A stretch of DNA of 32,353 nucleotides from Lysinibacillus sp. (GCA_031181585.1 JAPSKP010000032.1:1-32353), one strand, 5' to 3'. Numbered from the stretch's first letter, positions 1 to 7,966 are shown. Made by a program: numbers and translations. The notes: generated by a model not told the origin, from the sequence alone.

Positions 1-682
1 CAACGGTTACATTTGTGTTCGTCAGCTCCTGCATGGAGGCCATTACTTCAGGCACCACGACAGGATAACTGAATTTTGTTTTCTCTCCTTGCAGGCTCGC
101 CAAATAAAAATCGCGAATTAACGCTGCTCTCTCACTGCCGCTCCCTTCGATGCATAAATATACTTGCACGGCAATACCATTCTGCATACGCCGTTGGGAA
201 ATACCAGCGAACTTCCGCCCGCCGATACTTAAATCATATGTTCCTGGGCAGTAAGAGCCGACAATTTCGTAGGCTTCAATGTTGTTTGCTACTTCCGGGA
301 AAATCCCCTTCACCAAATCCACCATATAGCTAAATGCCTTATCAATGCTTGTCGGTTCCGTTTCACTAAAAATGATAGAAATGTTTAAAACACCTGGATC
401 GAGTACAACGGCAAGTCCCCCGGAATTCCGGACAATCGGCTCATACCCTGCATTTCGAAGCAATTCCATCCCCTCTTCAATATAAGGAAGCCGGTGATCT
501 TGAATACCAAGAACAATCGCTTCATTATGTACCCATGTTCGGATAACGGGCAAGCTTTCACCGTGTCCTGTTAAATGGCAAAGTGTATCATCCATGGCGA
601 ACGACTCAAGAGGTGAGCGTGTCAGCATGCTTAACGATTGATCGATGAAACGCCAGTTAGTAGTTCGTAAAAAATCATTCAT
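1..682 (-). CDS. lipL: Octanoyl-[GcvH]:protein N-octanoyltransferase LipL (3' end cut by window edge)
   Basis: LipL moves octanoyl groups from GcvH to E2 subunits of lipoate-dependent complexes by amidotransfer, in the cytoplasm. I translated this open frame by hand from the ATG at 682; it is open to base 1, giving 227 residues of a family usually near 280. Visible family blocks are RNSGGLAVVLDPGVLN (residues 85-100), then GSYCPGTYDLSIGGRKFAG, which holds the presumed catalytic Cys145, and QRRMQNGIAVQVYLCIEG. The biotin/lipoyl-ligase fold fits. A GGGAG ribosome site lies 9 bases before the start. The gene is divergent from hemQ, the same two neighbours as in the B. subtilis ywfL-ywfI region, where pta lies between them; pta is absent here. 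LplA or LipM are alternatives, but the GSYCPGTYDLS block and GLAVVLD favour LipL. Confidence 0.88.
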   Translation of the reverse strand, partial: MNDFLRTTNWRFIDQSLSMLTRSPLESFAMDDTLCHLTGHGESLPVIRTWVHNEAIVLGIQDHRLPYIEEGMELLRNAGYEPIVRNSGGLAVVLDPGVLNISIIFSETEPTSIDKAFSYMVDLVKGIFPEVANNIEAYEIVGSYCPGTYDLSIGGRKFAGISQRRMQNGIAVQVYLCIEGSGSERAALIRDFYLASLQGEKTKFSYPVVVPEVMASMQELTNTNVTV

Positions 683-808
683 TGTATAGATCTCCCTATT
701 GATTGACTACACTTAGCATACTGTATTTTCAACTCATGTCAAATTGGTGACATACCTCGATTTTAATGTTCTAAATAACGAAATGTTTCGTAATTGTGTT
801 AAACTGAT

Positions 809-823
809 TGTGAATGATTATCA
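809..823. promoter_or_regulatory. Fur/PerR-like 7-1-7 operator upstream of hemQ
   Basis: The 15-mer TGTGAATGATTATCA matches 12 of the 14 fixed positions of the B. subtilis Fur consensus (TGATAAT-N-ATTATCA). The right half-site is perfect. It ends 22 bases before the hemQ start codon and overlaps the region just before the ribosome site, where bound repressor would block transcription. The C near the 3' end points to Fur over PerR. Regulation is inferred from sequence only. Confidence 0.45.
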
Positions 824-845
824 AGTAGAAGGAGTGTCTTACACT

Positions 846-1601
846 ATGAATGAAGCAGCTATTACATTAGACGGCTGGTACGCTTTACATGATTTCCGCT
901 CAATCGACTGGGCTTCTTGGAAGTTAGTTTCGCAAGAGGAGCGTCAGGCAGCAGTAGATGAATTTATACAATATCTAGAAAAGCTAAATGAGGCAGATGT
1001 AGCAAAAACAGGTGCACACGCATTTTATGCTATCGTTGGTCAAAAGGCAGATTTCATGATCATGACGCTTCGTGAGACAATGGATGAACTGCAAGAGCTT
1101 GAAGCAGAGTTTAACAAATTAGCAATTGCAGATTTTACAATCCCAACATATTCATACGTTTCTGTAGTAGAATTATCAAACTACCTTGCTGGAGAATCAA
1201 ACGAAGATCCTTATCAAAATCCACACGTACGTGCTCGTCTGTACCCAGAACTGCCACGTTCAAAATACGTTTGCTTCTATCCAATGGACAAACGCCGTCA
1301 AGGCAACGATAACTGGTACATGCTTTCTATGGACGAGCGTAAGAGCCTTATGCGTTCACACGGCATAATTGGCCGCGGCTATGCAGGTAAAGTAAAGCAG
1401 ATTATTACTGGGTCAGTCGGTTTCGATGACCATGAATGGGGCGTTACATTATTTGCAGATGATGTACTCCAATTCAAAAAATTAGTATATGAAATGCGTT
1501 TTGATGAGGTATCAGCTCGTTATGGTGAGTTTGGTGAGTTCTTTGTAGGTAACCTATTAGATAACGAAAAGCTAGTAAAATTCTTATCAGTAAATAAATA
1601 A
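846..1601 (+). CDS. hemQ: Coproheme decarboxylase HemQ (chlorite dismutase family)
   Basis: HemQ performs the last step of the coproporphyrin-dependent haem pathway of Gram-positives: peroxide-dependent decarboxylation of coproheme III to haem b in the cytosol. The frame is open from a TTG at 744, but I start at ATG 846. AAGGAG lies 11 bases upstream, the protein begins [20 protein letters not shown] as in known HemQs, and its 251 residues equal the family length. Key residues fall where the S. aureus enzyme has them: Tyr145 and Lys149 in [17 protein letters not shown], and the haem-ligand candidate His172 in [14 protein letters not shown]. The gene is monocistronic, with a terminator 9 bases after the stop. 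A Fur-like box lies upstream. The identification is secure. Confidence 0.96.
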   Translation: MNEAAITLDGWYALHDFRSIDWASWKLVSQEERQAAVDEFIQYLEKLNEADVAKTGAHAFYAIVGQKADFMIMTLRETMDELQELEAEFNKLAIADFTIPTYSYVSVVELSNYLAGESNEDPYQNPHVRARLYPELPRSKYVCFYPMDKRRQGNDNWYMLSMDERKSLMRSHGIIGRGYAGKVKQIITGSVGFDDHEWGVTLFADDVLQFKKLVYEMRFDEVSARYGEFGEFFVGNLLDNEKLVKFLSVNK

Positions 1602-1609
1602 TTGGACAG

Positions 1610-1637
1610 CGGACGGCAAATAAGCCGTCCGTTTTTT
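1610..1637 (+). terminator. Rho-independent terminator of hemQ
   Basis: The 8-bp perfect stem CGGACGGC / GCCGTCCG has a 6-base loop and is followed by six T. Confidence 0.95.
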
Positions 1638-1690
1638 ATTGCGCAGAACGGCCAAGCATACCCACCTATTTCTTTGCAGCCTTTCAACGT

Positions 1691-1727
1691 AAAAAAGAAA
1701 TGAGTAGCTCCTTCAATTACTCATTTC
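1691..1727 (-). terminator. Rho-independent terminator of the 56-residue membrane protein gene
   Basis: On the minus strand, GAAATGAGTA pairs with TACTCATTTC (10 bp, 11-base loop), followed by six T (plus-strand A-run 1691-1696). It begins 2 bases after the stop codon of the small minus-strand gene, which supports that gene being real. Confidence 0.9.
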
Positions 1728-1728
1728 C

Positions 1729-1899
1729 TCATAAATTTTCATCATTCATCTTGAGAATTAAAATAATGGTATTGATTAAGAATCCTACAAATATAATGAT
1801 TATGAATAAATACCAGTGAAGCGGCTGACCGTATAGGTTGCCGATGACAAAAGATAAAATCGCACCAAGAAGCACTGCTATCCACACGTCTATCCGCAT
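1729..1899 (-). CDS. Small two-helix membrane protein, 56 aa
   Basis: This is a hand-translated short ORF: ATG at 1899, stop TGA at 1729-1731, 56 residues. It begins MRIDVWIAVLLGAILSFVIG and has two hydrophobic stretches (about residues 6-22 and 30-50), split by a short NLYGQPLHW loop, with a charged tail KMNDENL. A strong GGAGAGG ribosome site precedes the ATG, and a strong terminator follows directly, so it is a complete transcription unit. I do not recognise a family. It is probably an integral membrane miniprotein with both ends on the same side; no function is assigned. Confidence 0.75.
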   Translation of the reverse strand: MRIDVWIAVLLGAILSFVIGNLYGQPLHWYLFIIIIFVGFLINTIILILKMNDENL

Positions 1900-1971
1900 A
1901 ACAACCTCTCCTTTGTAAATTACTGTGCCTGTTGTTAGTTCCTCATTTTCAATAAATATTTACCCATTTCC

Positions 1972-1986
1972 GGTCATATTATGACC
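1972..1986. repeat. 15-bp perfect palindrome, operator-like
   Basis: GGTCATATTATGACC is a perfect inverted repeat around a central T. It lies in the AT-rich gap between the small membrane protein gene and the small ORF at 2114, about 75 bases upstream of that gene's start on the minus strand. Size and symmetry suit a dimeric regulator. No known consensus was recognised. Confidence 0.35.
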
Positions 1987-2113
1987 TATCCAAACAGTAC
2001 TCTTCCCTTATCCATATTTATTTTTTTTATTATATGGACTTTTTACTATTTTATTCAGTGCACTTTTTTATTTTCCTACATACATTAAAAACAAAGGAGG
2101 TTCGCCCATCACC

Positions 2114-2272
2114 GTGATCCAAACGAATGATGCATCCTTTACGTTACCTATACGAGTGATTTGTGCTAAAGCTGAAGGGGAAGGCCAGTTAGGCATACTG
2201 ACAATCCGTAACGTCGGCGTCAATCGGATTCGGGCAGACTGCTTGGATTTCAAAGTTCTCCACCCGCTTTAA
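2114..2272 (+). CDS. Possible 52-aa protein with non-standard start
   Basis: This short frame follows a perfect AAAGGAGG at 2093-2100. The frame has no ATG. GTG at 2114 lies 13 bases from the ribosome site, and ATC at 2108 lies at the ideal 7 bases. From the GTG it reads VIQTNDASFTLPIRVICAKA and ends RADCLDFKVLHPL. The mix of hydrophobic and charged residues is protein-like. I do not recognise a family and see no terminator directly after it. It could be a real small protein, a decayed fragment, or chance; the strong ribosome site is the main support. Confidence 0.35.
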   Translation: MIQTNDASFTLPIRVICAKAEGEGQLGILTIRNVGVNRIRADCLDFKVLHPL

Positions 2273-2536
2273 AGAATAGTATATTGGCGGAATGATATCT
2301 CTAGTTCAACGCTTGAGGGTTATTTCATGATGTAACAAGACAGATCTCAGGAAAGCAGACTGATATCGAGGAGGAACGTTTCCGCTGCCCAACTCATACT
2401 ATATCTTTCATACGGTGCCTAGTGACTGTCCTTCCCAACAGTAAAGACAAAGACACAATAGTCACTATAAGATCAATTGTCTCTTTGTCTCGACCGAATC
2501 TGAATTTCCATGATTTAATTTTGAAAGGATGATGTT
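2273..2536. other. Gerq upstream region, no gene seen
   Basis: There is no supported gene between the small ORF and gerQ. A CATACTAT at 2395-2402 resembles the -10 element of mother-cell sigma-E promoters, but I find no convincing -35 partner and it lies about 135 bases from the gerQ start, so I do not call it a promoter. Confidence 0.4.
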
Positions 2537-2908
2537 TTGACTTATTATTGGACTCCTCAAAACCCGCCTCAACAGTTTCCAGGCCAACAAATGCCTGGCC
2601 AGCAAATACCTGGTCAACAGTTCCAAACTCCGACTGTTGCACAATTTCGCGAGGAATCATACATCGAAAACATTTTACGCTTAAACCGAGGGAAGCCTGG
2701 AAATTTTTATTTTTCATTTGATCACGCGGTTGGAGGAAGCAATACAAAAAACGTAAGAGGTGTGGTTGAAGCGGCAGGACGGGACCATGTTATATTGCGT
2801 GAATTAAGAACAAACCACCGCTTCCTCTTCCCGATGATTTACTTCGATTATGCAGAATTCGACGAAGAATTAAGTTATTTCAACCAACAACCTCAGCCGC
2901 GTTCGTAA
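2537..2908 (+). CDS. gerQ: Spore coat protein GerQ
   Basis: GerQ is an inner spore-coat protein needed for localisation of the cortex hydrolase CwlJ; in B. subtilis it is cross-linked by transglutaminase Tgl. The C-terminal GerQ domain is clear: EESYIENILRLNRGK (39-53), VRGVVEAAGRDHVILRE (73-89), FLFPMIYFDYAEFDEEL (96-112). The N-terminus is a Gln/Pro-rich segment with three PGQQ repeats (15-28). Length is 123 versus about 180 in B. subtilis. The start is TTG 2537, with AAAGGAT 6 bases upstream; the two nearby ATGs are out of frame. The protein has only two lysines, Lys53 and Lys71, and none in the N-terminal tail where the B. subtilis cross-linking lysines sit. Convergent with the chemoreceptor gene across a shared terminator. 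Confidence 0.93.
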   Translation: MTYYWTPQNPPQQFPGQQMPGQQIPGQQFQTPTVAQFREESYIENILRLNRGKPGNFYFSFDHAVGGSNTKNVRGVVEAAGRDHVILRELRTNHRFLFPMIYFDYAEFDEELSYFNQQPQPRS

Positions 2909-2955
2909 AAAGTGAGCCGACTCATACTAGATGAGCCGGCTCACTTTTATTTTTC
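2907..2955. terminator. Bidirectional terminator between gerQ and the chemoreceptor gene
   Basis: A long hairpin with the arms GTGAGCCGACTCAT and ATGAGCCGGCTCAC (one mismatch, 5-base loop) is flanked by an A-run on the left and a T-rich run on the right, so it can end both convergent genes. Confidence 0.93.
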
Positions 2956-2956
2956 T

Positions 2957-4642
2957 CTATAATTTAAATCGCTGAATTTCTGTCTGTAAGTCCTGAGCAC
3001 TTTCATTTAACGATACAGCCACACTGTTAACTTCCTGCATCGTCGCACTTTGTTCTTCCATCGCAGCTGCAATCGTAGCAATGCTGTCCGCTGCTGACTC
3101 TGCACCGGTTGAAATTTCATTCACCGAAGCAGATACTTCCTCCGCACTTGCAGATAGTTGCTCAGAGGTTGCGGAAATCTCCTGGATTTGCGTTGTCATG
3201 ATATCGACTGCAGATACAATCGTATGGAACGACTCTCCTGCTTCGCTTATTATGCCAACTCCATCTTTTACAGAAACAAGTGAATCTTCTACAGCACGCT
3301 CCACATTTTCAGTATCTGTTTTAATTTCAATCGTTAGCGCTGCAATAGAATTCGCCGATTCCTTCGATTCTTCAGCGAGCTTACGAACTTCATCGGCCAC
3401 GACCGCAAAACCTTTACCCTGTTCTCCTGCACGTGCTGCTTCAATTGCCGCATTCAACGCTAAGAGATTTGTCTGGTCTGTAATATCTGTAATTACTTTC
3501 GTGATATTTCCAATTTCTTCTGTTTGCTTTGCCAGTTTTTGGACAAGCTCATTCACAATAGCTGTGGAACCATTAATGACATTCATCTGATTCTTCGCCT
3601 GCTCAATAACCTCTGTGCCATGCACTGCTGTACTGCTCGCATCTAGGGAGGAAGTATGCAGGATTTGTGATGCTTCTGCAATACGCTGTACCCCCTGTGC
3701 CGTTTCCTCCATGGCCAGCGCGCTTTCATTAGCAGCCTGGGCAGAACCTTGTGCTGCATCTGCCGTCATTGCAACTTGATGCGTCACATCTTCGGTTGTA
3801 GCAGAAATTTCTTCTGTGCTCGCCGAAAGTTCTTCTGCCGCAGTGCTTAATTGCTCTGTATTAGCTTGTACATTTTTGATCAGGGAACGAAGACTTGCTT
3901 TCATTTCATTGAAAACTCTCGCCAATTGGCCGATTTCGTCTTTAGACTGATAAGCAATATCTTGCTCTGAAAGATTACCGTCTGCAATAACCTGCGCTGC
4001 ACCCATTACCATATTCAATGGTTTCGTAATTGTTCGACGTATATAGCCAACTAGGAAGACGCTGATTAAAATACTTAAAATAAGAACAACAATCGATGTT
4101 GTACGAGATGTACTGATAGATTTCTCTGTTTCCGCTTTAATAAGTGCCAGTTGTTCTTCTTGATACTGACCTATTTCTGTTGCAACGGTTAAAATACCCA
4201 CATTAGCATCCTGTAATTTTGTATTCACTAATTCAGTAGCTTCCTGGATATCCTCTTTATCGACAGCTGCTAATACTTCCTGTACTGCTTGATTGAATTC
4301 CGCATTGTGGCCATCAATCTCTTGCAAATAACCTTTCATCGTATTGGACGAGGAAAGATCCTTTATTGCCGAAATGTTTTCATCCAATTCTTCCGCATAG
4401 TTTAGTAGATTTTCACGATTTTTAGTTGTTGTGTCAATCATCAGAGCACGAGCATATAACCCTTGCATTCCGACATCAAACCTTATTTCGTCAATTATTC
4501 GTAACTGTTCCACTCTGTTATCCAATGCTTCCTCTGTATTATCACCAATAGTAGATAAATTATAAAAGTTGATTCCTATCGAAATGCATAGAAGTGTAAC
4601 AATTGAATAGAACGCTATATTTAATTTTGCTCCGACCTTCAT
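2957..4642 (-). CDS. Methyl-accepting chemotaxis protein (4-helix-bundle sensor, HAMP, MCP signalling)
   Basis: This is a transmembrane chemoreceptor feeding the CheA/CheW system. It has 561 residues: TM1 about 8-28, a helical extracellular sensor about 29-180 of the four-helix-bundle MCP type, TM2 about 182-200, HAMP about 201-255 ([19 protein letters not shown]), and a long coiled-coil signalling domain. The invariant hairpin tip spans 390-425 ([20 protein letters not shown], then [15 protein letters not shown]). Ser/Thr/Glu-rich heptads around 263-290 and 490-520 are likely methylation and adaptation helices. The ligand cannot be told from sequence. Start ATG 4642 has GAGGAGG 7 bases upstream. 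Monocistronic, ended by the shared bidirectional hairpin. No clear sigma-D promoter was found upstream. Confidence 0.93.
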   Translation of the reverse strand: MKVGAKLNIAFYSIVTLLCISIGINFYNLSTIGDNTEEALDNRVEQLRIIDEIRFDVGMQGLYARALMIDTTTKNRENLLNYAEELDENISAIKDLSSSNTMKGYLQEIDGHNAEFNQAVQEVLAAVDKEDIQEATELVNTKLQDANVGILTVATEIGQYQEEQLALIKAETEKSISTSRTTSIVVLILSILISVFLVGYIRRTITKPLNMVMGAAQVIADGNLSEQDIAYQSKDEIGQLARVFNEMKASLRSLIKNVQANTEQLSTAAEELSASTEEISATTEDVTHQVAMTADAAQGSAQAANESALAMEETAQGVQRIAEASQILHTSSLDASSTAVHGTEVIEQAKNQMNVINGSTAIVNELVQKLAKQTEEIGNITKVITDITDQTNLLALNAAIEAARAGEQGKGFAVVADEVRKLAEESKESANSIAALTIEIKTDTENVERAVEDSLVSVKDGVGIISEAGESFHTIVSAVDIMTTQIQEISATSEQLSASAEEVSASVNEISTGAESAADSIATIAAAMEEQSATMQEVNSVAVSLNESAQDLQTEIQRFKL

Positions 4643-4785
4643 GATATTTCCTCCTCAAGGTTCTTCCATATTAGGGATATTCTACTGTACCTTGGAATTC
4701 CTATCGAGAAAATTTACATAAAAGAGAGTTATTTGTTATTTTCTGATATTTATTCAACTATATTGATAGGTGCCCCTAATAGGTT

Positions 4786-5964
4786 CTAATTATTCTTTTG
4801 TAAAAACTGCAAAGTTGCCTCTCCTAATACTTTGGCAGCAATCAGCATCGCCCGTTCATCAAAATTAAATCTTGCATGATGGTGCGGGTAAACTGTTTCC
4901 CAGCAAGGGTCTTTTGCCCCTGTAAAGAAGAATGTACCAGGCACATGCTCCATGTAATAGGCGAAATCTTCCCCAATCATGAACGGCTCGCATGTATGAA
5001 CGGCATTGACTGCGGGAATATTGCGCGCTATCTCCGCCACAAACTCTGTCTCCTGCGCATGGTTCACAACCGGTGGATAACCACGGTAATAGTTATATGT
5101 ATAGGTTGCTCCTGCACTTAAACAAACAGACTTTAAGAGAAGCTCCAATTCCTCTACAATCTGCTCGCGCACCGTCTCATCAAATGTACGAACAGTTCCT
5201 GCTAATTTTACTGAATCAGCAATAACATTAAATGGGTTGATGGCTTCAAAGTGCCCGACAGAAATCACTGCTGGATTCAATGGATTAATACGCCGTGAAA
5301 TAAGTGCCTGAAGCTGTGTAACAAACTGTGCGCCTGTTACAACGGCATCAATGGCATGATGCGGCTCTGCACCATGTCCGCCTTTTCCCTGAATTATAAT
5401 TTCAAATCGATCTGCAGCCGCCATAATGGCACCTTCCCGTACTAGTACATCCCCTAATGGCGTAGGCGCCCAAAGATGGGTACCAAAAATGACGTCTACA
5501 CCTTCTAGACAGCCATCCTCAATCATTGCTTTTGCTCCACCTGGTGCCAATTCTTCTGCATGTTGGTGGATAAAGACTACATTTCCCGCCAGCTCCTCGC
5601 GCAGTTCTGTAAGGCATTGTGCAAGAATTAACAAAGTTGCCGTATGACCATCATGACCACAGGCATGCATAACTCCATCATTTTTTGACTTATAAGGAAT
5701 ATCATTTAACTCTTGAATAGCAAGCGCATCAAAATCGGCACGCAAGGCAACCGTCTTGCCCGGCTTTCCACCACGCAACGTAGCAACGACACCCCGCTCC
5801 CCTACACCTTCCCGCACTTCTAGTCCCAATTCACGATGGAAATTCGCAATATAGGCCGGCGTATGTATTTCCTGAAATGACAGCTCCGGTCTCTCATGTA
5901 AGTATCGGCGGATCGAGACCATTTCTTCATAATTTTTCTCCAATAAAGAAAATAATTGTTCCAT
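4786..5964 (-). CDS. M20 family metallo-amidohydrolase (N-acyl-amino-acid hydrolase type)
   Basis: This is a cytosolic peptidase M20D-family amidohydrolase, the class that removes acyl groups from N-acyl amino acids (hippurate hydrolase, AmaA, YxeP relatives). It has 392 residues, normal for the family. Metal-site motifs are present: ALRADFDALAI (73-83), HACGHDGHT (100-108) with Cys102 and His104, HQHAEE (133-138) with the catalytic/ligand glutamates, and GTHLWAP with His163. The C-terminal GEDFAYYMEHVPG block is followed by HHHARFNFDE. The lid/dimerisation domain lies about 180-295. A GGAGATG-type ribosome site lies about 12 bases before ATG 5964; an earlier in-frame ATG is followed at once by a stop. 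The substrate is not predictable. It lies between the chemoreceptor and ywdK, which is not part of the B. subtilis arrangement. Confidence 0.88.
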   Translation of the reverse strand: MEQLFSLLEKNYEEMVSIRRYLHERPELSFQEIHTPAYIANFHRELGLEVREGVGERGVVATLRGGKPGKTVALRADFDALAIQELNDIPYKSKNDGVMHACGHDGHTATLLILAQCLTELREELAGNVVFIHQHAEELAPGGAKAMIEDGCLEGVDVIFGTHLWAPTPLGDVLVREGAIMAAADRFEIIIQGKGGHGAEPHHAIDAVVTGAQFVTQLQALISRRINPLNPAVISVGHFEAINPFNVIADSVKLAGTVRTFDETVREQIVEELELLLKSVCLSAGATYTYNYYRGYPPVVNHAQETEFVAEIARNIPAVNAVHTCEPFMIGEDFAYYMEHVPGTFFFTGAKDPCWETVYPHHHARFNFDERAMLIAAKVLGEATLQFLQKNN

Positions 5965-6030
5965 TAGTTCATCATCTCCCTAAAATTAATTATATCATCG
6001 TTCTTTATAGTATTTTTTAGTAAATACATA

Positions 6031-6073
6031 TAAAATAACCCTCGCCTTCATTATATTAATAGAAAGCAAGGGT
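6031..6073 (-). terminator. Terminator of the DUF423 gene
   Basis: On the minus strand, ACCCTTGC pairs with GCGAGGGT (8 bp with one G-U), has a long AT-rich loop, and is followed by a T-rich stretch (TATTTTA). It lies 6 bases past the stop of the DUF423 gene. Confidence 0.65.
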
Positions 6074-6079
6074 CATGTA

Positions 6080-6460
6080 TCATTTTGCGGATTTTACAGT
6101 TGAAACAATGACCAGCACCCAACTGCTCAGGAAGAATACACCGCCAATCGGCGTAATCGCTCCTAATTTACTGATACCTGTCAAAGCCAATATATAGAGA
6201 CTACCAGAGAAGAACAAAATCCCTAAATTGAAGCAAATCATCGCTATTTTTAATTGCTTCACTTCCCCAAATAATTTTGCGCTCATCAAAACGCCAATTA
6301 AAAGCAGACCTACAGCATGAAACATTTGATACTGAACTGCTGTATCCCAAATACCTTGTCCGTAATCATCCAACACATTTTCAAGCGCGTGCGCACCAAA
6401 CGCACCGAGCGATACGGCTATAAATCCGTGAACCGCACCGGAAATAATTGAACCTTTCAT
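6080..6460 (-). CDS. ywdK: DUF423 family membrane protein (YwdK-like)
   Basis: A 126-residue integral membrane protein of the DUF423/YwdK family, function unknown. It has four predicted helices: about 5-25, 46-63, 69-90 and 98-122. Family hallmarks are the N-terminal GAFGAHAL (20-27), the YQMFHAVGLLLIGVL block (44-58), the FSGSLYILALTG segment (84-95) and GAITPIGGVFF (99-109). The gene is in the same neighbourhood as in B. subtilis (ywdI-ywdK-gerQ), though an M20 hydrolase and a chemoreceptor now separate it from gerQ. Start ATG 6460 follows a GAAAGAGG-type site. It is followed by its own terminator. A 30-base hairpin sits in its leader. Confidence 0.9.
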   Translation of the reverse strand: MKGSIISGAVHGFIAVSLGAFGAHALENVLDDYGQGIWDTAVQYQMFHAVGLLLIGVLMSAKLFGEVKQLKIAMICFNLGILFFSGSLYILALTGISKLGAITPIGGVFFLSSWVLVIVSTVKSAK

Positions 6461-6500
6461 GATGAAACCTCTTTCATTTAGTCACTGCCAGCTTGTAATC

Positions 6501-6530
6501 CCCATGTAAGTGAAGTGTTACTTATATGGG
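6501..6530. repeat. Inverted repeat in the ywdK leader
   Basis: CCCATGTAAGT and ACTTATATGGG pair over 11 positions (one G-U on the plus strand) around an 8-base loop. It lies 40 bases upstream of ywdK and 90 bases downstream of ywdI. There is no T-run on either side, so it is not an obvious terminator; it may be an RNA processing or stabilising hairpin. Confidence 0.5.
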
Positions 6531-6619
6531 GCTATCAACTGTTAGGATAAAAGCTCCTTTATCCCCGCCAATACCTTCTAACGATAACGTTAAAGGGTTA
6601 CCAGCCCAGCGCCCATATT

Positions 6620-6898
6620 TTAAAAATCAAAGATTGAATCGCCGTTCGCATCCTGCTCCTGAAGTTTTTCAGAAGGCATTGTTTGTTGCAAAGGCAGGGC
6701 CTGGCTTTTCTGTATAGCAGGAGCAGCATATATAGCAGGTGACACCTGCTGCGATATACTGGCTGCTTGTCCAAGAATGACATCGCATAATGCTTTAACA
6801 GCAGTCAGCTGTTCTCGCATATGCTGTTCATTAGGCGTATGTTTGGCATTTTGTACGAGTTGCTCCATTTGCAAAAGCACCGCTTCGTAAGAAATCAT
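6620..6898 (-). CDS. ywdI: YwdI family small protein (DUF5327)
   Basis: A 92-residue protein resembling B. subtilis YwdI, function unknown. The frame opens upstream, but I take ATG 6898 because AAAGGAGGG lies 6 bases before it and it overlaps the stop of the preceding gene by 4 bases (ATGA), a translational-coupling signature. The N-terminal half is a predicted helical segment, MISYEAVLLQMEQLVQNAKH through REQLTAVKALCDVIL (residues 1-40). The rest is a low-complexity Ala/Gln/Pro linker ending in an acidic tail, GDSIFDF. It is third gene of the operon ung / four-cysteine miniprotein / ywdI. Confidence 0.8.
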   Translation of the reverse strand: MISYEAVLLQMEQLVQNAKHTPNEQHMREQLTAVKALCDVILGQAASISQQVSPAIYAAPAIQKSQALPLQQTMPSEKLQEQDANGDSIFDF

Positions 6899-7065
6899 GG
6901 CTGTCCCTCCTTTGGTACAAACTTCATACAATCCATTCCAGATGATTGCTTCACGACGATAGAAGGAAGCTGTTTTGTTTTAAATCCGTATGCCTGGCAT
7001 CCCCGCGGGTTTGCAGGATCCCATGTCACTTTAAAATACGCACATTTAAAACAATTAACCTTCAT
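6895..7065 (-). CDS. Four-cysteine miniprotein between ung and ywdI, 56 aa
   Basis: Hand-translated short gene: ATG 7065, stop 6895-6897. It begins MKVNCFKCAYFKVTWDPANP and contains Cys5, Cys8, Cys23 and Cys46 (C-x2-C-x14-C-x22-C), a pattern that suits a small zinc site. Aromatic and lysine residues surround the first pair. A GAGGGAG ribosome site precedes the start. It lies 62 bases after ung and overlaps ywdI by 4 bases, so all three are probably co-transcribed. I recognise no named family. Its place next to uracil-DNA glycosylase suggests, but does not show, a nucleic-acid-related role. Confidence 0.8.
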   Translation of the reverse strand: MKVNCFKCAYFKVTWDPANPRGCQAYGFKTKQLPSIVVKQSSGMDCMKFVPKEGQP

Positions 7066-7127
7066 GATACTCCCTCGCTTTCTTCACCACTTTACCATGT
7101 TTCAAAACGAGAGAAAAGGACCTTTGT

Positions 7128-7799
7128 TTACAGCTGCCAGTCGATTGGCTCCTTGCCCCATGAAGTAAGCTGTGCATTAATTTTCGAATAAGGTTTACTT
7201 CCAAAGAACCCTCGATGGGCACTCAGCGGACTTGGATGAGGTGCCTCTAAAATAACATGCTGAGGATGCCCCGCAATAATTGCTTTTTTTGTCTGAGCAG
7301 GCTTGCCCCACAGCACAAAAATAATCGGCTCCTCTCTCTTTGCTAGCTTTGTAATAATCGTATCTGTGAACTGTTCCCAGCCTTTTCCTTTATGGGAATT
7401 AGCTTCACCAGCTCGGACAGTCAGTACTGTATTCAGCAGCAATACACCCTGTTTAGCCCACTTCATTAAATAGCCGTCTTTTGGAATCGTACAGCCTATA
7501 TCATCCTGAAGCTCTTTTAGCATATTCCGTAAACTCGGCGGATGTTTAACGCCTGGCTTAACAGAAAAGCTCATACCATGTGCCTGATTTGGACCATGGT
7601 ACGGATCTTGCCCTAAAATTACTACTTTCACATCAGAAAAATTAGTCGCCTGCATTGCATTCATGATATCCTCTTTCGGCGGGTAGACTGTCGCACGGCT
7701 ATACTCTTCAGCGACAAATGTGCGCAGGCTTTGAAAATATGGTTTTTCAAACTCTTCTTCTAGGACTTGCTGCCATTCATTATCAAAAACTTTTTTCAT
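7128..7799 (-). CDS. ung: Uracil-DNA glycosylase (family 1)
   Basis: Ung removes uracil from DNA as the first step of base excision repair. At 223 residues it matches bacterial family-1 enzymes. All signature blocks are present: the water-activating loop GQDPYHG (63-69) with the catalytic base Asp65, the proline-rich loop KHPPSLRNM (85-93), [11 protein letters not shown] (121-131) with the uracil-recognising Asn, FVLWGKPAQ (161-169), and the leucine-intercalation loop HPSPLS (188-193) with His188. The start is ATG 7799 with GAGGTGA 8 bases upstream. It heads an operon with the four-cysteine miniprotein and ywdI. Confidence 0.97.
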   Translation of the reverse strand: MKKVFDNEWQQVLEEEFEKPYFQSLRTFVAEEYSRATVYPPKEDIMNAMQATNFSDVKVVILGQDPYHGPNQAHGMSFSVKPGVKHPPSLRNMLKELQDDIGCTIPKDGYLMKWAKQGVLLLNTVLTVRAGEANSHKGKGWEQFTDTIITKLAKREEPIIFVLWGKPAQTKKAIIAGHPQHVILEAPHPSPLSAHRGFFGSKPYSKINAQLTSWGKEPIDWQL

Positions 7800-7966
7800 C
7801 CTGAATCACCTCTTTCTTAAACGTAGTGGGTAGAATAACTTTAAGCAAGTAAATCGTCCATCTGACCATATAAAATTTTCAGTTTCTGACTATTTCTTAA
7901 AAGTCAGGATATGTGTATACTCATAGTCAATAAATTATGGATATTCATGCAAGGAGAGAAACAGCT

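Noticed and set aside
744-845. N-terminal extension of hemQ from TTG 744
   Set aside because: The 34 extra residues are not found in HemQ proteins and would run through the Fur-like site; ATG 846 gives the family N-terminus and places Tyr145/Lys149/His172 at the expected numbers.
2394-2747. Minus-strand frame of 117 codons opposite gerQ
   Set aside because: It is antisense to the well-supported gerQ domain and lacks protein family features.
3081-3590. Long antisense frame within the chemoreceptor gene (and similar ones at 11263-11736, 26492-27010 and 27441-27914)
   Set aside because: Shadow frames of strong coding sequence, with no ribosome sites or recognisable motifs.
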